Positions 53,999 to 63,129 of a stretch of 64,000 nt of DNA are shown piece by piece; the stretch's first letter is position 1; every line of letters starts with the position of its first letter. The position numbers were made by a program, and so were the translations under genes. The DNA is from Nocardioides cavernaquae (GTDB lineage Bacteria > Actinomycetota > Actinomycetes > Propionibacteriales > Nocardioidaceae): assembly GCF_003600895.1 (NCBI RefSeq), contig NZ_QYRP01000002.1:310001-374000 (forward strand), written 5' to 3'. The notes under the pieces were generated by a model. That model did not search any database. It was not told the DNA's origin and saw only the letters and a list, made by a program, of their open reading frames with translations.

Positions 53999-54979
53999 AT
54001 GCTGTTCCGCACGTCCGACACGTTCCTTCCCCAGCTCCTGCCGTCGCCAGATGCCTGCGACCCCGATCAGGCGATCTCCTGCCGACTGGTCCACCGGTGG
54101 ACCGGCAACGACGACCTGGCGGAGCTCGCCACCTGGGTCCTCGGCAAGCCCCTCGCGATCCTGGTGCTGATCCTGCTCGGCCTGCTGGTCCGGTGGGTCG
54201 TGCAGCGCGTCATCGACCGCACCGTCGACCGGCTCGCCAACGGCACCAACGGCGACCACGTACGCCGCCGGGTCCGCGCCCGCACCATGGGGTCGTTGCT
54301 CAAGAGCATCGTCACGACGGTCATCGTCTTCGTCGTCCTGGTCATGGTGATCGCCGAGCTCGACTACCCGATCGCACCGCTGCTCGCCAGCGCGGGCGTG
54401 GTCGGCCTGGCCATCGGCTTCGGCGCCCAGAGCCTGGTGAAGGACTACATCTCCGGCGTGTTCATGATCTTCGAGGACCAGTACGGCGTCGGCGATGTCG
54501 TGGACCTCGGCGAGGCCACCGGCACGATCGAGGCCGTCGGCCTGCGCGTCACCCGGCTCCGCGACGTCAACGGCACCGTCTGGTACGTCCGCAACGGCGA
54601 GATCCTGCGCGTCGGCAACATGAGCCAGAACTGGGCGCGGACCGTGCTCGACATCGGTGTCTCCTACCGCGCCGACCTCGACAAGGTACGCCGCGTGCTC
54701 CAGGAGGTCGCCCACGAGCTGTGGGAGGACCCGGCGTTCGCCGGGCTGATCATCGAGGAGCCCGAGGTCTGGGGCGTCGAGGCGCTCGCCGCCGATGCCG
54801 TCACGGTGCGGGTCACGCTGAAGACCGCCCCCATGGAGCAGTGGAAGGTGGCCCGCGAGATGCGCGAGCGGATCAAGGACCGCTTCGACGCGGAGGGCAT
54901 CGAGATCCCGTTCCCCCAGCGCGTCGTGTGGCACCGCAACGACGCCGCCCCGAGCGACGGCCCGCCGCCCAACTCCTGA
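53999..54979 (+). CDS. MscS-family mechanosensitive channel
   Basis: 326 residues. Two or three membrane segments (PLAILVLILLGLLVRWVVQ, SIVTTVIVFVVLVMVIAEL) precede the pore-lining helix region PLLASAGVVGLAIGFGAQSL. Then the beta domain has DQYGVGDVVDLGEATGTIEA and a C-terminal alpha/beta domain. Releases solutes on hypo-osmotic shock. Neighbour of a potassium-type two-component locus, so both may serve osmotic balance. Confidence 0.9.
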   Translation: MLFRTSDTFLPQLLPSPDACDPDQAISCRLVHRWTGNDDLAELATWVLGKPLAILVLILLGLLVRWVVQRVIDRTVDRLANGTNGDHVRRRVRARTMGSLLKSIVTTVIVFVVLVMVIAELDYPIAPLLASAGVVGLAIGFGAQSLVKDYISGVFMIFEDQYGVGDVVDLGEATGTIEAVGLRVTRLRDVNGTVWYVRNGEILRVGNMSQNWARTVLDIGVSYRADLDKVRRVLQEVAHELWEDPAFAGLIIEEPEVWGVEALAADAVTVRVTLKTAPMEQWKVAREMRERIKDRFDAEGIEIPFPQRVVWHRNDAAPSDGPPPNS

Positions 54980-54986
54980 CGCTCCC

Positions 54987-55054
54987 CGTCGACACGGCGC
55001 AAGGTTGACGTCGACACGGCGCCGTCTCGAGCCCGAAGTTGCGCCGTGTCGACG
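54987..55054. repeat. Intergenic palindromic repeat, family A inverted copy 1
   Basis: Arms CGTCGACACGGCGCAA (54987-55002) and TTGCGCCGTGTCGACG (55039-55054) are perfect over 16 bp. The centre contains a further GTCGACACGGC and a GGCGCC palindrome. It lies between the convergent mscS and response-regulator stops. Confidence 0.88.
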
Positions 55055-55080
55055 CAACAGGGCCGGTTTCAGGGCCGGTT

Positions 55081-55755
55081 TCAGGGCTGGAAGCGGTAGC
55101 CCATACCCGGCTCCGTCAGGAAGTACGCCGGCCGGGCGGGGTCCGCTTCGAGCTTGCGGCGCAGCTGCCCCATGTAGAGCCGCAGGTTTCCCTGCGCGGT
55201 CTCGTAGCCGGGACCCCACACATCGGTCAGCAGCTGAGCCTGGCTCAGCAGCGTGCCGGGGTGGCGCACGAGCACCTCGAGCAGGTGCCACTCGGTCGGC
55301 GTCAGCCGGATCTCCGTGCCTCCCCGGGTGACCCGCTTCTCGGCGAGGTCCACCTCGATCTCGCCGAAGGACAGCCGCGGAGCGCCATCTCCGGCGACCG
55401 GCCGGCGTGACATTGCGCGCAGGCGCGCCAGCAGCTCATCCATTCCGAAGGGCTTGGTGACGTAGTCATCCGCCCCCGCGTCGAGCGCGTCCACCTTGTC
55501 AGCGCTGTCGCTGCGACCGGACAGCACGAGGATCGGCACCGCAGTCCAGCCCCGGAGCGAGGCGATCACATCCACGCCTTCGAGGTCGGGCAGACCGAGG
55601 TCGAGGATGACGACGTCGGGCGGGAGCTCCGCGGCTCGACTCAGGGCCTCGCGGCCCGACGCGGCCAGCACGACGTCGTACCCACGCGCCCGGAGGGTGA
55701 TGCCGAGCGTTCGGAGGATCTCGGGCTCGTCATCAACGACGAGCACCCGGTTCAC
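55081..55755 (-). CDS. OmpR-family response regulator, KdpE-like
   Basis: 224 residues. Receiver: VLVVDDEPEILRTLG with the acidic pair, phospho-Asp in PDVVILDLGLPDLEG, Lys in DYVTKPFGM. C-terminal winged helix: LTPTEWHLLEVLVRHPGTLL, NLRLYMGQLRRKLE and EPGMGYRF. Best resembles KdpE. ATG overlaps the kinase stop by 4 bp. Likely target is the divergent transporter at 57385. Confidence 0.9.
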   Translation of the reverse strand: MNRVLVVDDEPEILRTLGITLRARGYDVVLAASGREALSRAAELPPDVVILDLGLPDLEGVDVIASLRGWTAVPILVLSGRSDSADKVDALDAGADDYVTKPFGMDELLARLRAMSRRPVAGDGAPRLSFGEIEVDLAEKRVTRGGTEIRLTPTEWHLLEVLVRHPGTLLSQAQLLTDVWGPGYETAQGNLRLYMGQLRRKLEADPARPAYFLTEPGMGYRFQP

Positions 55756-57275
55756 GAGCCCGCCTCGGCCGGCGACGCGGCGCCCTCGAGCGCGGCCTCC
55801 AGCAAGACGACCATGGTGAGGCCACCGCCGACCGTCACTGCGGGCACGACGGTGCCGCCCATGGCCTCGGTCAGGCCACGGGCCAGCGCCAGGCCCAGAC
55901 CGACGCCCGTCGTGGCGTCGGTGTCGCCGAGCCGCTGGAATGGTTGGAAGACCCGGTCCATCTGCTCCTCGCGAATGCCCGGACCGCGATCGACGACGCG
56001 GATCTCCACACGAGTTCCGACCAGCTCGGCCTCGACGACCGGCGGCGGAGCACCTGCAGCGTGGCGCTGGGCGTTGGTGATCAGGTTGGCGAGCACCCGC
56101 TCGAGCAGGCCCGGATCCGCGAGCACCGCCGGCAGCTCGTCGGGTACGTCGATCACGACGGCCCGCGGCTCCACGCCGACGTCGTCGAGCGCCCGCGCGA
56201 GCACGTCGCCGACCGCCGTCGGCACGCGGCGTACAGCGATGGCGCCGGTCTGCAGGCGGCTCAGGTCGAGGAGGTTGTCGATGAGCCCGGCGAGCCGGTC
56301 CAGTGCGTGGTCGGCCGCTGCGAGCAGCTCGTCCCGGTCGGACGTGTCGAGCTCGACCTCCTCGCTGCGCAGGGAGGAGACCCCGGCCTTCGCGACGGCG
56401 AGCGGCGTCCTCAGGTCATGGCCCACGGCTGCCAGCAGCGCGGTGCGCACCCGGTTGCCACTCGCCAGCACCTCGGCTTGGCTCGCGGCCTCTGCCGCCT
56501 GGCGAGTCCGTTCGGCAGCGAGGTCGACCGCCCAGCTGACGAGGGCGGCAACCAGCACGAAGACCACCAGCGCCAGGGCGTTGTTGGGGTCGTCGATGGC
56601 CCAGGTGTGGAACGGCTGCGTGAAGAAGAAGTTGAGGGCCAGGGAGGCTGCGACGGCAGACACGAGCGCTGGACCGCGACCTCCCACCAGTGCGATCACG
56701 ACCACGAGCAGCAGGAAGAGCAGCACGTCAGTCGCCAGGTTGAGCGTGGAGCGCAGCGGCACCAGGCCCGCGACCAGGGCGGGAAGCCCGAGGAAGGCCA
56801 GCAGGTAGGCACGGCGGCGGCGCTCGCGGCTGACGCTGCTCCGTGCGAGCACGGTGGCTCCCTTCCAGGCTTCGGTGACCGGGCGCCCGGTCAGCGCCGC
56901 GATCCTCACGGGCCCAGTCTGCCCCGACGCCCGGCGTGATGGTCGGGCAACCTGGCCGGCCTGAGCCGCCAGCACGATCACGACCAGCAGCACGAGATCG
57001 CTGCGCCGGAAGGCGAGCTCTCCGCGGGAGTGCGTGACGAACCCGGTGAGGCAGGCCCAGGCCGTGATGGCGAGGAGGAGCACGAGTGGACGGGTCAGCA
57101 CCGGAGCCACTGCCAGCACCATCGCGGCGACAACGCCCGAAGTGATCAGCGGGGCGAGCCCGAACAGGTGGCAGACCACCAGGACCGGCACGACGGCCAG
57201 GCAGGAGAGCGCGCCGCGCACTTCCACCTGCTCGAGGGCCAGGGGTGATCGGATCTCGTCCACGGCCCCAGTCAA
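55752..57275 (-). CDS. KdpD-like sensor histidine kinase lacking the N-terminal sensor domain
   Basis: 507 residues. N-terminal hydrophobic region (about 20-110), then a DUF4118 four-helix membrane domain (LATDVLLFLLLVVVIALVGG, SLALNFFFTQPFHTWAID). HisKA with H-box GHDLRTPLAVAKAG follows. The HATPase has ANLITNAQRHA, RVVDRGPGI and GVGLGLALARG. The KdpD Walker-type and UspA domains are absent, so the usual K+ and c-di-AMP inputs are missing. The TTG at 57275 is used; a GTG at 57263 is possible. Confidence 0.87.
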   Translation of the reverse strand: MTGAVDEIRSPLALEQVEVRGALSCLAVVPVLVVCHLFGLAPLITSGVVAAMVLAVAPVLTRPLVLLLAITAWACLTGFVTHSRGELAFRRSDLVLLVVIVLAAQAGQVARPSRRASGQTGPVRIAALTGRPVTEAWKGATVLARSSVSRERRRRAYLLAFLGLPALVAGLVPLRSTLNLATDVLLFLLLVVVIALVGGRGPALVSAVAASLALNFFFTQPFHTWAIDDPNNALALVVFVLVAALVSWAVDLAAERTRQAAEAASQAEVLASGNRVRTALLAAVGHDLRTPLAVAKAGVSSLRSEEVELDTSDRDELLAAADHALDRLAGLIDNLLDLSRLQTGAIAVRRVPTAVGDVLARALDDVGVEPRAVVIDVPDELPAVLADPGLLERVLANLITNAQRHAAGAPPPVVEAELVGTRVEIRVVDRGPGIREEQMDRVFQPFQRLGDTDATTGVGLGLALARGLTEAMGGTVVPAVTVGGGLTMVVLLEAALEGAASPAEAGS

Positions 57276-57303
57276 CGACCGCGGTCCGGTCAGGTCGCCT
57301 GCG

Positions 57304-57378
57304 CTAACAGGATCCTGACGCCCGATACGTTAGGAAGCCGTTAGTGCCAGAGGTTTCGGTCCCTCGTGAACCTTGAAT
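57304..57378. promoter_or_regulatory. Divergent regulatory region with GTTAG boxes
   Basis: GTTAG at 57329-57333 and 57340-57344 are direct repeats 11 bp apart, one helical turn, and CTAAC (57304-57308) is an inverted copy. A CAGGATCCTG palindrome follows (57308-57317). TTGAAT (57373-57378) is the candidate -10 of the transporter, 6 nt before the GTG at 57385. The two boxes then centre near -54 and -43, as OmpR-family class II activators do. Confidence 0.5.
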
Positions 57379-57384
57379 GGCGAG

Positions 57385-59283
57385 GTGAGCACCGAAACCG
57401 ACGTACCGCTTGAGTCCCTCGACCCCGCGGAAGGCGACGCCGCAGCGCACCCCGCGCCCTGGTGGCGCGTCATGTGCCTGACCGGCGTCGACTACTTCTC
57501 GACGCTCGGCTACCAGCCCGGCATCGCGTTCATCGCGGCCAGCCTGCTGAGCCCGCTGGCTACGGTGATCCTGGTGCTGCTGACTCTCTTCGGTGCGCTT
57601 CCCGTCTATCGCCGGGTCGCGGCCGAGAGCCCGCACGGTCAGGGGTCGATCGCCATGCTCGAGCGGCTTCTCCCCTTCTGGCGTGGCAAGTTCTTCGTGC
57701 TGGCGCTGCTGGGCTTCGCCCTCACCGACTTCATCATCACCATCACCCTGTCCGCCGCCGATGCGGCAGCCCACGTGGTCGAGAACCCGCATGTGCCGCA
57801 CTGGATGCACGGCGAGGAGCTCTGGATCACGCTCCTTCTGATCGCGCTGCTCGGTGCCGTCTTCCTGAAGGGCTTCCAGGAGGCGATCGGGCTCGCGGTC
57901 GGCCTCGTCGCGATCTACCTCGCGCTCAACTTGGTGGTGCTCGGAGTCTCCGCCTGGCACATCATCGACTCCCCTCACGTCGTCACCGACTGGACCGCAG
58001 CGCTCACCACTCAGCACGGTTCGTTCCTGACCATGCTCGGTGTCGCGCTGCTCGTCTTCCCACAGCTGGCACTCGGCATGTCGGGGTTCGAGACCGGTGT
58101 CGCTGTCATGAGCCACGTCCAGGGCGACCCCGGCGACGACCCGATGAAGCCCGCCGGCCGGATCCGGAACACGAAGAAGCTGCTCACCGCCGCTGCCGTG
58201 ACGATGAGCTGCTACCTGATCGCCTCCAGCCTCGTCACGACACTGCTGATCCCCGAGCACGAGTTCGAGGAGGGCGGCGAGGCCTACGGTCGCGCGCTCG
58301 CCTACCTCGCCCACACCTACCTCGGCGACATCTTCGGCACCGCGTACGACGCGGCGACGATCGCGATCCTCTGGTTCGCCGGCGCATCCGCGATGGCCGG
58401 CATGCTCAACCTGATCCCGCGCTACCTGCCGCGCTACGGCATGGCACCCGAATGGGCCGGCGCCGTGCGGCCGCTCGTGGTGGTGCTGACCTCGACTGCC
58501 TTCCTCATCACCTGGATCTTCGACGCGGACGTCAACGCCCAGGGCGGCGCCTACGCGACCGGCGTACTGGTGCTCATGGTCTCCGCCGCGGTTGCCGTGA
58601 CCCTCGCGGCGCGGAAGGCCGGCCAGCGGTGGCTGACCGCGGCGTACGGGGTGATTGCGCTGATCCTCGGCTACACGCTCGCCGACAACGTCCACTCCCG
58701 CCCCGACGGCGTGAAGATCGGCGCGTGCTTCATCGCGGCGATCGTGGCCGTCTCGCTGGCGTCACGACTGTGGCGTGCCTTCGAGCTGCGGACGACCGAC
58801 GTCACGTACGACGCCCGTGCCGACCTCTTCCTGCGCGACTGTGCCCGGCGCAGCATCCGGCTGGTCGCCAACGAACCGGACGCCCGCGACCGTGAGGAGT
58901 ACGTCGCGAAGGTGAACCAGATCGTCGACGACAACGACCTGCGCGATGCGGGCGACATCCTCTTCGTCGAGGTGACGGTGAAGGACTACTCCGACTTCGA
59001 GAGTCGGATCGAGGTGCATGGCGAGGTCCTGCACGGCGAGTTCCGGGTGCTCACCGTCGAAGCGAGCACCGTGCCGAACGCACTGGCATCCGTGCTCCTC
59101 GACATCCGGGACCGCACCGGTGTGCGCCCCCACATCTACTTCGAGTGGACCGAGGGCAACCCGCTGCTCAACCTGGTCCGGTTCCTGCTGTTCGGGGTCG
59201 GCGAGGTCGCTCCCGTGACCCGCGAGGTCATCCGCCGGGCCGAGCGCGACCCGGGCGAGCGCCCGCACGTCCACGTCGGCTGA
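57385..59283 (+). CDS. APC-superfamily (KimA-like) transporter with C-terminal soluble domain
   Basis: 632 residues from the GTG at 57385; TTG at 57373 is an alternative. Twelve membrane segments to about residue 480 ([20 protein letters not shown] first), beginning [18 protein letters not shown] and [19 protein letters not shown] as in the KUP/KimA branch of APC transporters. The final 150 residues are soluble ([30 protein letters not shown]). KimA imports K+ by proton symport in Bacillus, and this protein may do so. An amino acid substrate is the alternative. Divergent from a KdpDE-like system. Confidence 0.78.
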   Translation: MSTETDVPLESLDPAEGDAAAHPAPWWRVMCLTGVDYFSTLGYQPGIAFIAASLLSPLATVILVLLTLFGALPVYRRVAAESPHGQGSIAMLERLLPFWRGKFFVLALLGFALTDFIITITLSAADAAAHVVENPHVPHWMHGEELWITLLLIALLGAVFLKGFQEAIGLAVGLVAIYLALNLVVLGVSAWHIIDSPHVVTDWTAALTTQHGSFLTMLGVALLVFPQLALGMSGFETGVAVMSHVQGDPGDDPMKPAGRIRNTKKLLTAAAVTMSCYLIASSLVTTLLIPEHEFEEGGEAYGRALAYLAHTYLGDIFGTAYDAATIAILWFAGASAMAGMLNLIPRYLPRYGMAPEWAGAVRPLVVVLTSTAFLITWIFDADVNAQGGAYATGVLVLMVSAAVAVTLAARKAGQRWLTAAYGVIALILGYTLADNVHSRPDGVKIGACFIAAIVAVSLASRLWRAFELRTTDVTYDARADLFLRDCARRSIRLVANEPDARDREEYVAKVNQIVDDNDLRDAGDILFVEVTVKDYSDFESRIEVHGEVLHGEFRVLTVEASTVPNALASVLLDIRDRTGVRPHIYFEWTEGNPLLNLVRFLLFGVGEVAPVTREVIRRAERDPGERPHVHVG

Positions 59284-59292
59284 TCCCTCCCC

Positions 59293-59360
59293 CGTTGACA
59301 CGGCGCAACCTCGACGTCGACACGGCGCCGTGTCGAGGCCGAGGTTGCGCCGTGTCAACG
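59293..59360. repeat. Intergenic palindromic repeat, family A inverted copy 2
   Basis: Arms of 21 bp, beginning CGTTGACACGGCGCAA (59293-59313), pair perfectly with 59340-59360. Inside lies a perfect 20-bp palindrome TCGACACGGCGCCGTGTCGA (59317-59336), so two hairpins are nested. Between the convergent transporter and OsmC genes. Confidence 0.9.
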
Positions 59361-59366
59361 AAGAGG

Positions 59367-59798
59367 TCAGGCCTTGAGCGAAGCGTTCAGGGTGATGCTC
59401 GGGACCGAGGCGAGGGCCTGAGAGACCGGGCAGCCCAGCTTCGCGGCCTCGGCCAGCTCGACGAACTTGGCCTCGTCGAGGCCGGGCACGTCGCCGACGA
59501 CGGTCAGGCGGATCTCGGTGATGCCGGTGCCGGGCACGAAGTCGACCTCGGCGGAGGTGTCGAGGCCGGCCGGCGGGGTGCCGTTCTTCGCCAGCCCGGC
59601 GGAGAAGGCCATCGAGAAGCATGCGGTGTGAGCAGCTGCGATGAGCTCCTCGGGGCTGGTCTTGCCGTTGGGCTCCTCGGAGCGGGCGGGCCACGAGACC
59701 GGGAAGGTGCCGATGCCCGACGACGTGAAGGTGGTGTCGCCGGCGCCGTCGAGAAGGCCGCCCGCCCAGTGGGTGGAGGCGGTGCGAGTGGTAGCCAT
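59367..59798 (-). CDS. OsmC/Ohr family peroxide-resistance protein
   Basis: 143 residues. The two redox cysteines are in AAHTACFSMAFSAG and AAKLGCPVSQALAS. EPNGKTSPEELIAAAHTAC is the OsmC signature. Reduces organic hydroperoxides in the cytoplasm. TTAGGAGAG precedes the ATG, a conventional ribosome site unlike many neighbours. Confidence 0.92.
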   Translation of the reverse strand: MATTRTASTHWAGGLLDGAGDTTFTSSGIGTFPVSWPARSEEPNGKTSPEELIAAAHTACFSMAFSAGLAKNGTPPAGLDTSAEVDFVPGTGITEIRLTVVGDVPGLDEAKFVELAEAAKLGCPVSQALASVPSITLNASLKA

Positions 59799-59900
59799 GA
59801 AGCTCTCCTAAGTGATGTTCAGGGACGTCGACGCCGATCCTTCCACGCCCCCGGTGGGACCGGCGAGTAGCAAAACCAGCCGCCGGGCAGAATGGGGACC

Positions 59901-60290
59901 GTGAGCACCGAGGCAGCAACGTTCTACGACGAGATCGGCGGGATGGACACCTTCCGCCGCATCGTCGACCGCTTCTACGCGGGCGTCGCCGAGGACCCAC
60001 TGCTGCGGCCGATGTATCCCGAGGAGGACCTCGGCCCGGCCCGCGAGCGGTTCACGCTCTTCCTGGCGCAGTACTGGGGCGGCCCCTCGACGTACTCCGA
60101 CGAGCGCGGGCACCCCCGCCTGCGCATGCGGCACGCACCGTTCGAGGTCACGCCTGCAGCCGCGCAGCGCTGGCTCATTCACTTCCGCGCCGCACTCGAC
60201 GAGGCCGCGCTGACGCCCGCCCAGGACACCCAGTTCTGGGACTACGTCACGCACGCCGCGCAGTTCATGATCAACACGCCTGCCGGCTGA
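59901..60290 (+). CDS. glbO: Truncated haemoglobin, group II (GlbO)
   Basis: 129 residues from the GTG at 59901 (CAGAAT 7 nt upstream; ATG at 59892 possible), close to the 128 of mycobacterial GlbO. FYDEIGGMDTFRRIVDRFYA, YPEEDLGPARERFTLFLAQY, WGGPSTYSDERGHPRLRMRH (the proximal His F8 is in RMRH) and the G-helix Trp in QRWLIHF fit. Binds oxygen and may detoxify NO or peroxide. Confidence 0.95.
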   Translation: MSTEAATFYDEIGGMDTFRRIVDRFYAGVAEDPLLRPMYPEEDLGPARERFTLFLAQYWGGPSTYSDERGHPRLRMRHAPFEVTPAAAQRWLIHFRAALDEAALTPAQDTQFWDYVTHAAQFMINTPAG

Positions 60291-60315
60291 CCGCCCGGCT
60301 GATCAGGGCAGCGGA

Positions 60316-61185
60316 TCAGGGCAGCTGGGCGAGCAGCAGCTCACGGAGAGCCTCAGGTGCCGGCGCAGCCTTCTGGGTGACCGGATCGAACGTCACGAGT
60401 ACGACGCGGGCCCGGCTGTACGCCGTCTGCCCGTCGCGCAGCTCGCTCTCGATGACGAATGAGGAGCCGCCGACCCGCGATATCCACGAGCGCACCTCGA
60501 ACGGCTCGGTGCGGAACGTGATCGGCACCAGGTAGTCGACGTCCATCTGCGCGATCACCATCGGCGCGCGGTCCATCGTCACCCCCGAGGCCTTCCAGAC
60601 CCGGGTCAGGTAGTCGATGCGCGCCTCCTGGAAGAACTCGAAGTACTGCACCTCGTCGACGACACCGAACGCGTCGAGGTCGGAGAACCGGACCCGGATG
60701 GCGTAGTCGCCGAAGTCCACGTCCCTCGGCTCCGTGTACGCCGCCCGCTCGCCGAGGACGTCGTCCTCGCTGAAGCTGGCCAGCACCGCCCGGTCGTCCC
60801 CGGTCAGTGGGCGGCGCTCGCCGAGCTCGAAGTCGAAGAAGGCCAGCGTGCTGCGGGCGCGGAGGTAGACGGTGCGGGCACCGTCCTCGTCGCGCGGCTC
60901 GTCGTAGACCTCGTGGGCCAGGGTGAACGTGTCCCCGTCCACCGAGGTGACCCACGTGTCGATGTGGACCGGCCGGAGTCGGAACGTCAGCGGCGCGGCG
61001 TACTGCACCTCGTGGCTGAGGATCTGGCCGCCTTCCGCGAGCGCCGTGAGCCGCTCCTCGGGCGCGTGGGTCAGCAGCATGTCGATCCTCGCCTCCTGGA
61101 GGTAGTCCAGGTAGGTCACGTTGTTCACGTGGCCAAGGAGGTCCATGTCCGCCCAGCGCAGCTGGCACTCATAGGTGTGTCGCAC
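60316..61185 (-). CDS. Double-hotdog acyl-CoA thioesterase
   Basis: 289 residues with two 4HBT hotdog repeats. RWADMDLLGHVNNVTYLDYL (residues 10-29) carries catalytic-type Asp and His. RFSDLDAFGVVDEVQYFEFF in the second half is its counterpart with the His replaced by Val, so only one half may be active. Hydrolyses acyl-CoA; fatty-acid-chain length unknown. GTG start. Confidence 0.88.
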   Translation of the reverse strand: MRHTYECQLRWADMDLLGHVNNVTYLDYLQEARIDMLLTHAPEERLTALAEGGQILSHEVQYAAPLTFRLRPVHIDTWVTSVDGDTFTLAHEVYDEPRDEDGARTVYLRARSTLAFFDFELGERRPLTGDDRAVLASFSEDDVLGERAAYTEPRDVDFGDYAIRVRFSDLDAFGVVDEVQYFEFFQEARIDYLTRVWKASGVTMDRAPMVIAQMDVDYLVPITFRTEPFEVRSWISRVGGSSFVIESELRDGQTAYSRARVVLVTFDPVTQKAAPAPEALRELLLAQLP

Positions 61186-61283
61186 AAGACCCGATGGTGA
61201 CAGACCGGGCGGGCTAGGCTGGCGGGTGGCCGTTCCGACAGTGCATGGCCTTCATCACCCCTTCGTTCCCGAGGAGTTCCCCC

Positions 61284-62495
61284 ATGCCCGAGGCAGTGAT
61301 CGTTTCAGCAGCCCGCACGCCGATCGGCCGTGCGTTCAAGGGTTCGCTGAAGGACATGCGTCCCGACGACCTGGCCGCGGTTGCGATCCAGGCTGCGTTC
61401 GACAAGATCCCGTCGTTCGACCCCACCCTGGTCGACGACCTGATGCTCGGTTGCGGTCTCCCCGGCGGCGAGTCCGGATTCAACATGGCCAAGGTCGTCA
61501 ACACCATCCTCGGCCTCGACACTGTCCCGGGTGCCACGATCACCCGCTACTGCGCCTCGTCGGTGCAGACCACCCGCATGGCCCTGCACGCGATCAAGGC
61601 CGGCGAAGGCGACATCTTCGTCTCCGCCGGTGTCGAGACCGTGTCCCGCTTCGGCAACGGCACCTCCGACACCCCGGGTGCCGAGAACCCGCTCTTCGCC
61701 GACGCGCGCGCCCGCACCGAGGCGACGTCGGCCAACAACACCACCTGGACCGAGCCGCGCGACGCGGGCCTGATCCCGGATGCCTACATCACGATGGGCC
61801 AGACCGCGGAGAACGTCGCCACCCTGCGCGGCATCTCGCGCCAGGAGATGGACGAGTTCGCGACCCGCTCGCAGAACCTCGCCGAGAAGGCGATCGCCGA
61901 CGGCTTCTGGGCCCGCGAGATCACCCCGGTCACGACCCCCGACGGCACTGTCGTCACCGCTGACGACGGCCCGCGCGCCGGCGTCACGTACGACGCGATG
62001 GCCGCGCTCAAGCCGGTCTTCCGTGCCGACGGCACCGTCACCGCGGGCAACTGCTGTGCCCTCAACGACGGCGCCGCTGCCGTCGTGATCATGTCTGACA
62101 CGAAGGCCGCCGAGCTCGGCCTGACGCCGCTGGCCCGCGTGGTCTCCACCGGCGTCTCGGGCCTGTCGCCGGAGATCATGGGCCTCGGCCCGGTCGAGGC
62201 GGTCAAGAACGCGCTGCGCTACGCCAACATGTCGATCAACGACATCGACCTCGTCGAGATCAACGAGGCCTTCGCCGCGCAGGTCATCCCGTCGTACCAG
62301 GACCTCGGCATCGACATCGACCGCCTCAACATCAACGGCGGCGCGATCGCGGTCGGTCACCCGTTCGGCATGACGGGCGCCCGCCTGCAGAACACCCTGC
62401 TGAACTCGCTGGAGTGGCACGACAAGTCCACCGGCCTGATCACGATGTGCGTCGGGGGCGGCCAGGGCATGGCCCTCATCCTCGAGCGCATCTGA
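61284..62495 (+). CDS. Acetyl-CoA C-acyltransferase (thiolase)
   Basis: 403 residues from the ATG at 61284 (GAGGAG 7 nt upstream); an upstream ATG at 61245 lacks a site. Catalytic Cys is in TITRYCASSVQTTRM, His in GGAIAVGHPFGMTGAR, and the second Cys in LITMCVGGGQGMAL. NEAFAAQVIPS is also characteristic. Degradative beta-oxidation thiolase (FadA type) or biosynthetic acetoacetyl-CoA type; sequence alone does not settle this. Followed by a MarR gene after 10 nt. Confidence 0.94.
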   Translation: MPEAVIVSAARTPIGRAFKGSLKDMRPDDLAAVAIQAAFDKIPSFDPTLVDDLMLGCGLPGGESGFNMAKVVNTILGLDTVPGATITRYCASSVQTTRMALHAIKAGEGDIFVSAGVETVSRFGNGTSDTPGAENPLFADARARTEATSANNTTWTEPRDAGLIPDAYITMGQTAENVATLRGISRQEMDEFATRSQNLAEKAIADGFWAREITPVTTPDGTVVTADDGPRAGVTYDAMAALKPVFRADGTVTAGNCCALNDGAAAVVIMSDTKAAELGLTPLARVVSTGVSGLSPEIMGLGPVEAVKNALRYANMSINDIDLVEINEAFAAQVIPSYQDLGIDIDRLNINGGAIAVGHPFGMTGARLQNTLLNSLEWHDKSTGLITMCVGGGQGMALILERI

Positions 62496-62505
62496 GGCCA
62501 GCAAC

Positions 62506-63006
62506 ATGGGGGATGGTCACACGGCGGCTGCCGCGGACGTGCGGTGGCTCAACGTCGAGGAGCAGGGTGTCTGGCGGGCTTTCCTGACCGCCAACACCCT
62601 GCTCATGGCGCACATCGACGAGGACGCGAAGCGTTTTGACCTGAACGCGAGCGAGTACGCCATCCTGGTCCTGCTCTCCGAGGCCGAGGGCCAGGAGCTG
62701 CGCATGGCGCATCTCGCCGACGCGCTGTGCCACAGCCGGAGCCGGGTCACGCACACCGTCCAGCGCATGGAGCACAAGGGGCTGGTCGTCCGGATCGCCT
62801 CGGGCGACGACCGCCGCGGTGTCATCGCCCGGCTCACCGACGCCGGTCAGGCGCGCCTCACCGAGGCCGCACCCGACCACGTCGCCCTGGTCCGCCGGCA
62901 CCTGTTCGACCTGGTGTCGCCCGAGGACCTGGCCGTCTTCGGCCGCGTGCTCAACGCGATCTCCGACGACCTGGCCGAAGGCCACCCCGAGTCCGACCTC
63001 CGGTAA
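62506..63006 (+). CDS. MarR family transcriptional regulator
   Basis: 166 residues. Winged helix with LNASEYAILVLLSEAEGQEL, MAHLADALCHSRSRVTHTVQ (recognition helix) and the wing MEHKGLVVRIASGDDRRGV. Ten nt after the thiolase stop, so co-transcribed with it and possibly a repressor of its own operon. Ligand unknown, maybe an acyl-CoA or a phenolic. Confidence 0.9.
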   Translation: MGDGHTAAAADVRWLNVEEQGVWRAFLTANTLLMAHIDEDAKRFDLNASEYAILVLLSEAEGQELRMAHLADALCHSRSRVTHTVQRMEHKGLVVRIASGDDRRGVIARLTDAGQARLTEAAPDHVALVRRHLFDLVSPEDLAVFGRVLNAISDDLAEGHPESDLR

Positions 63007-63129
63007 GCGGCAGATGCCCCTTGAGCGTCGTCCGGTGCGTGGCTGGCAAGGCGCGTCCGCGAAGGCGACCTCCGAGCGGAGCTGGTCGTCGAGCGGGCGC
63101 AACGCCGCCAGGCGCGCTCCGGGCGGCGC

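Noticed and set aside
57276..57384. c-di-AMP (ydaO) riboswitch before the KimA-like transporter
   Set aside because: The region is too short for the ydaO aptamer, and if the transcript starts near the GTG there is no leader.
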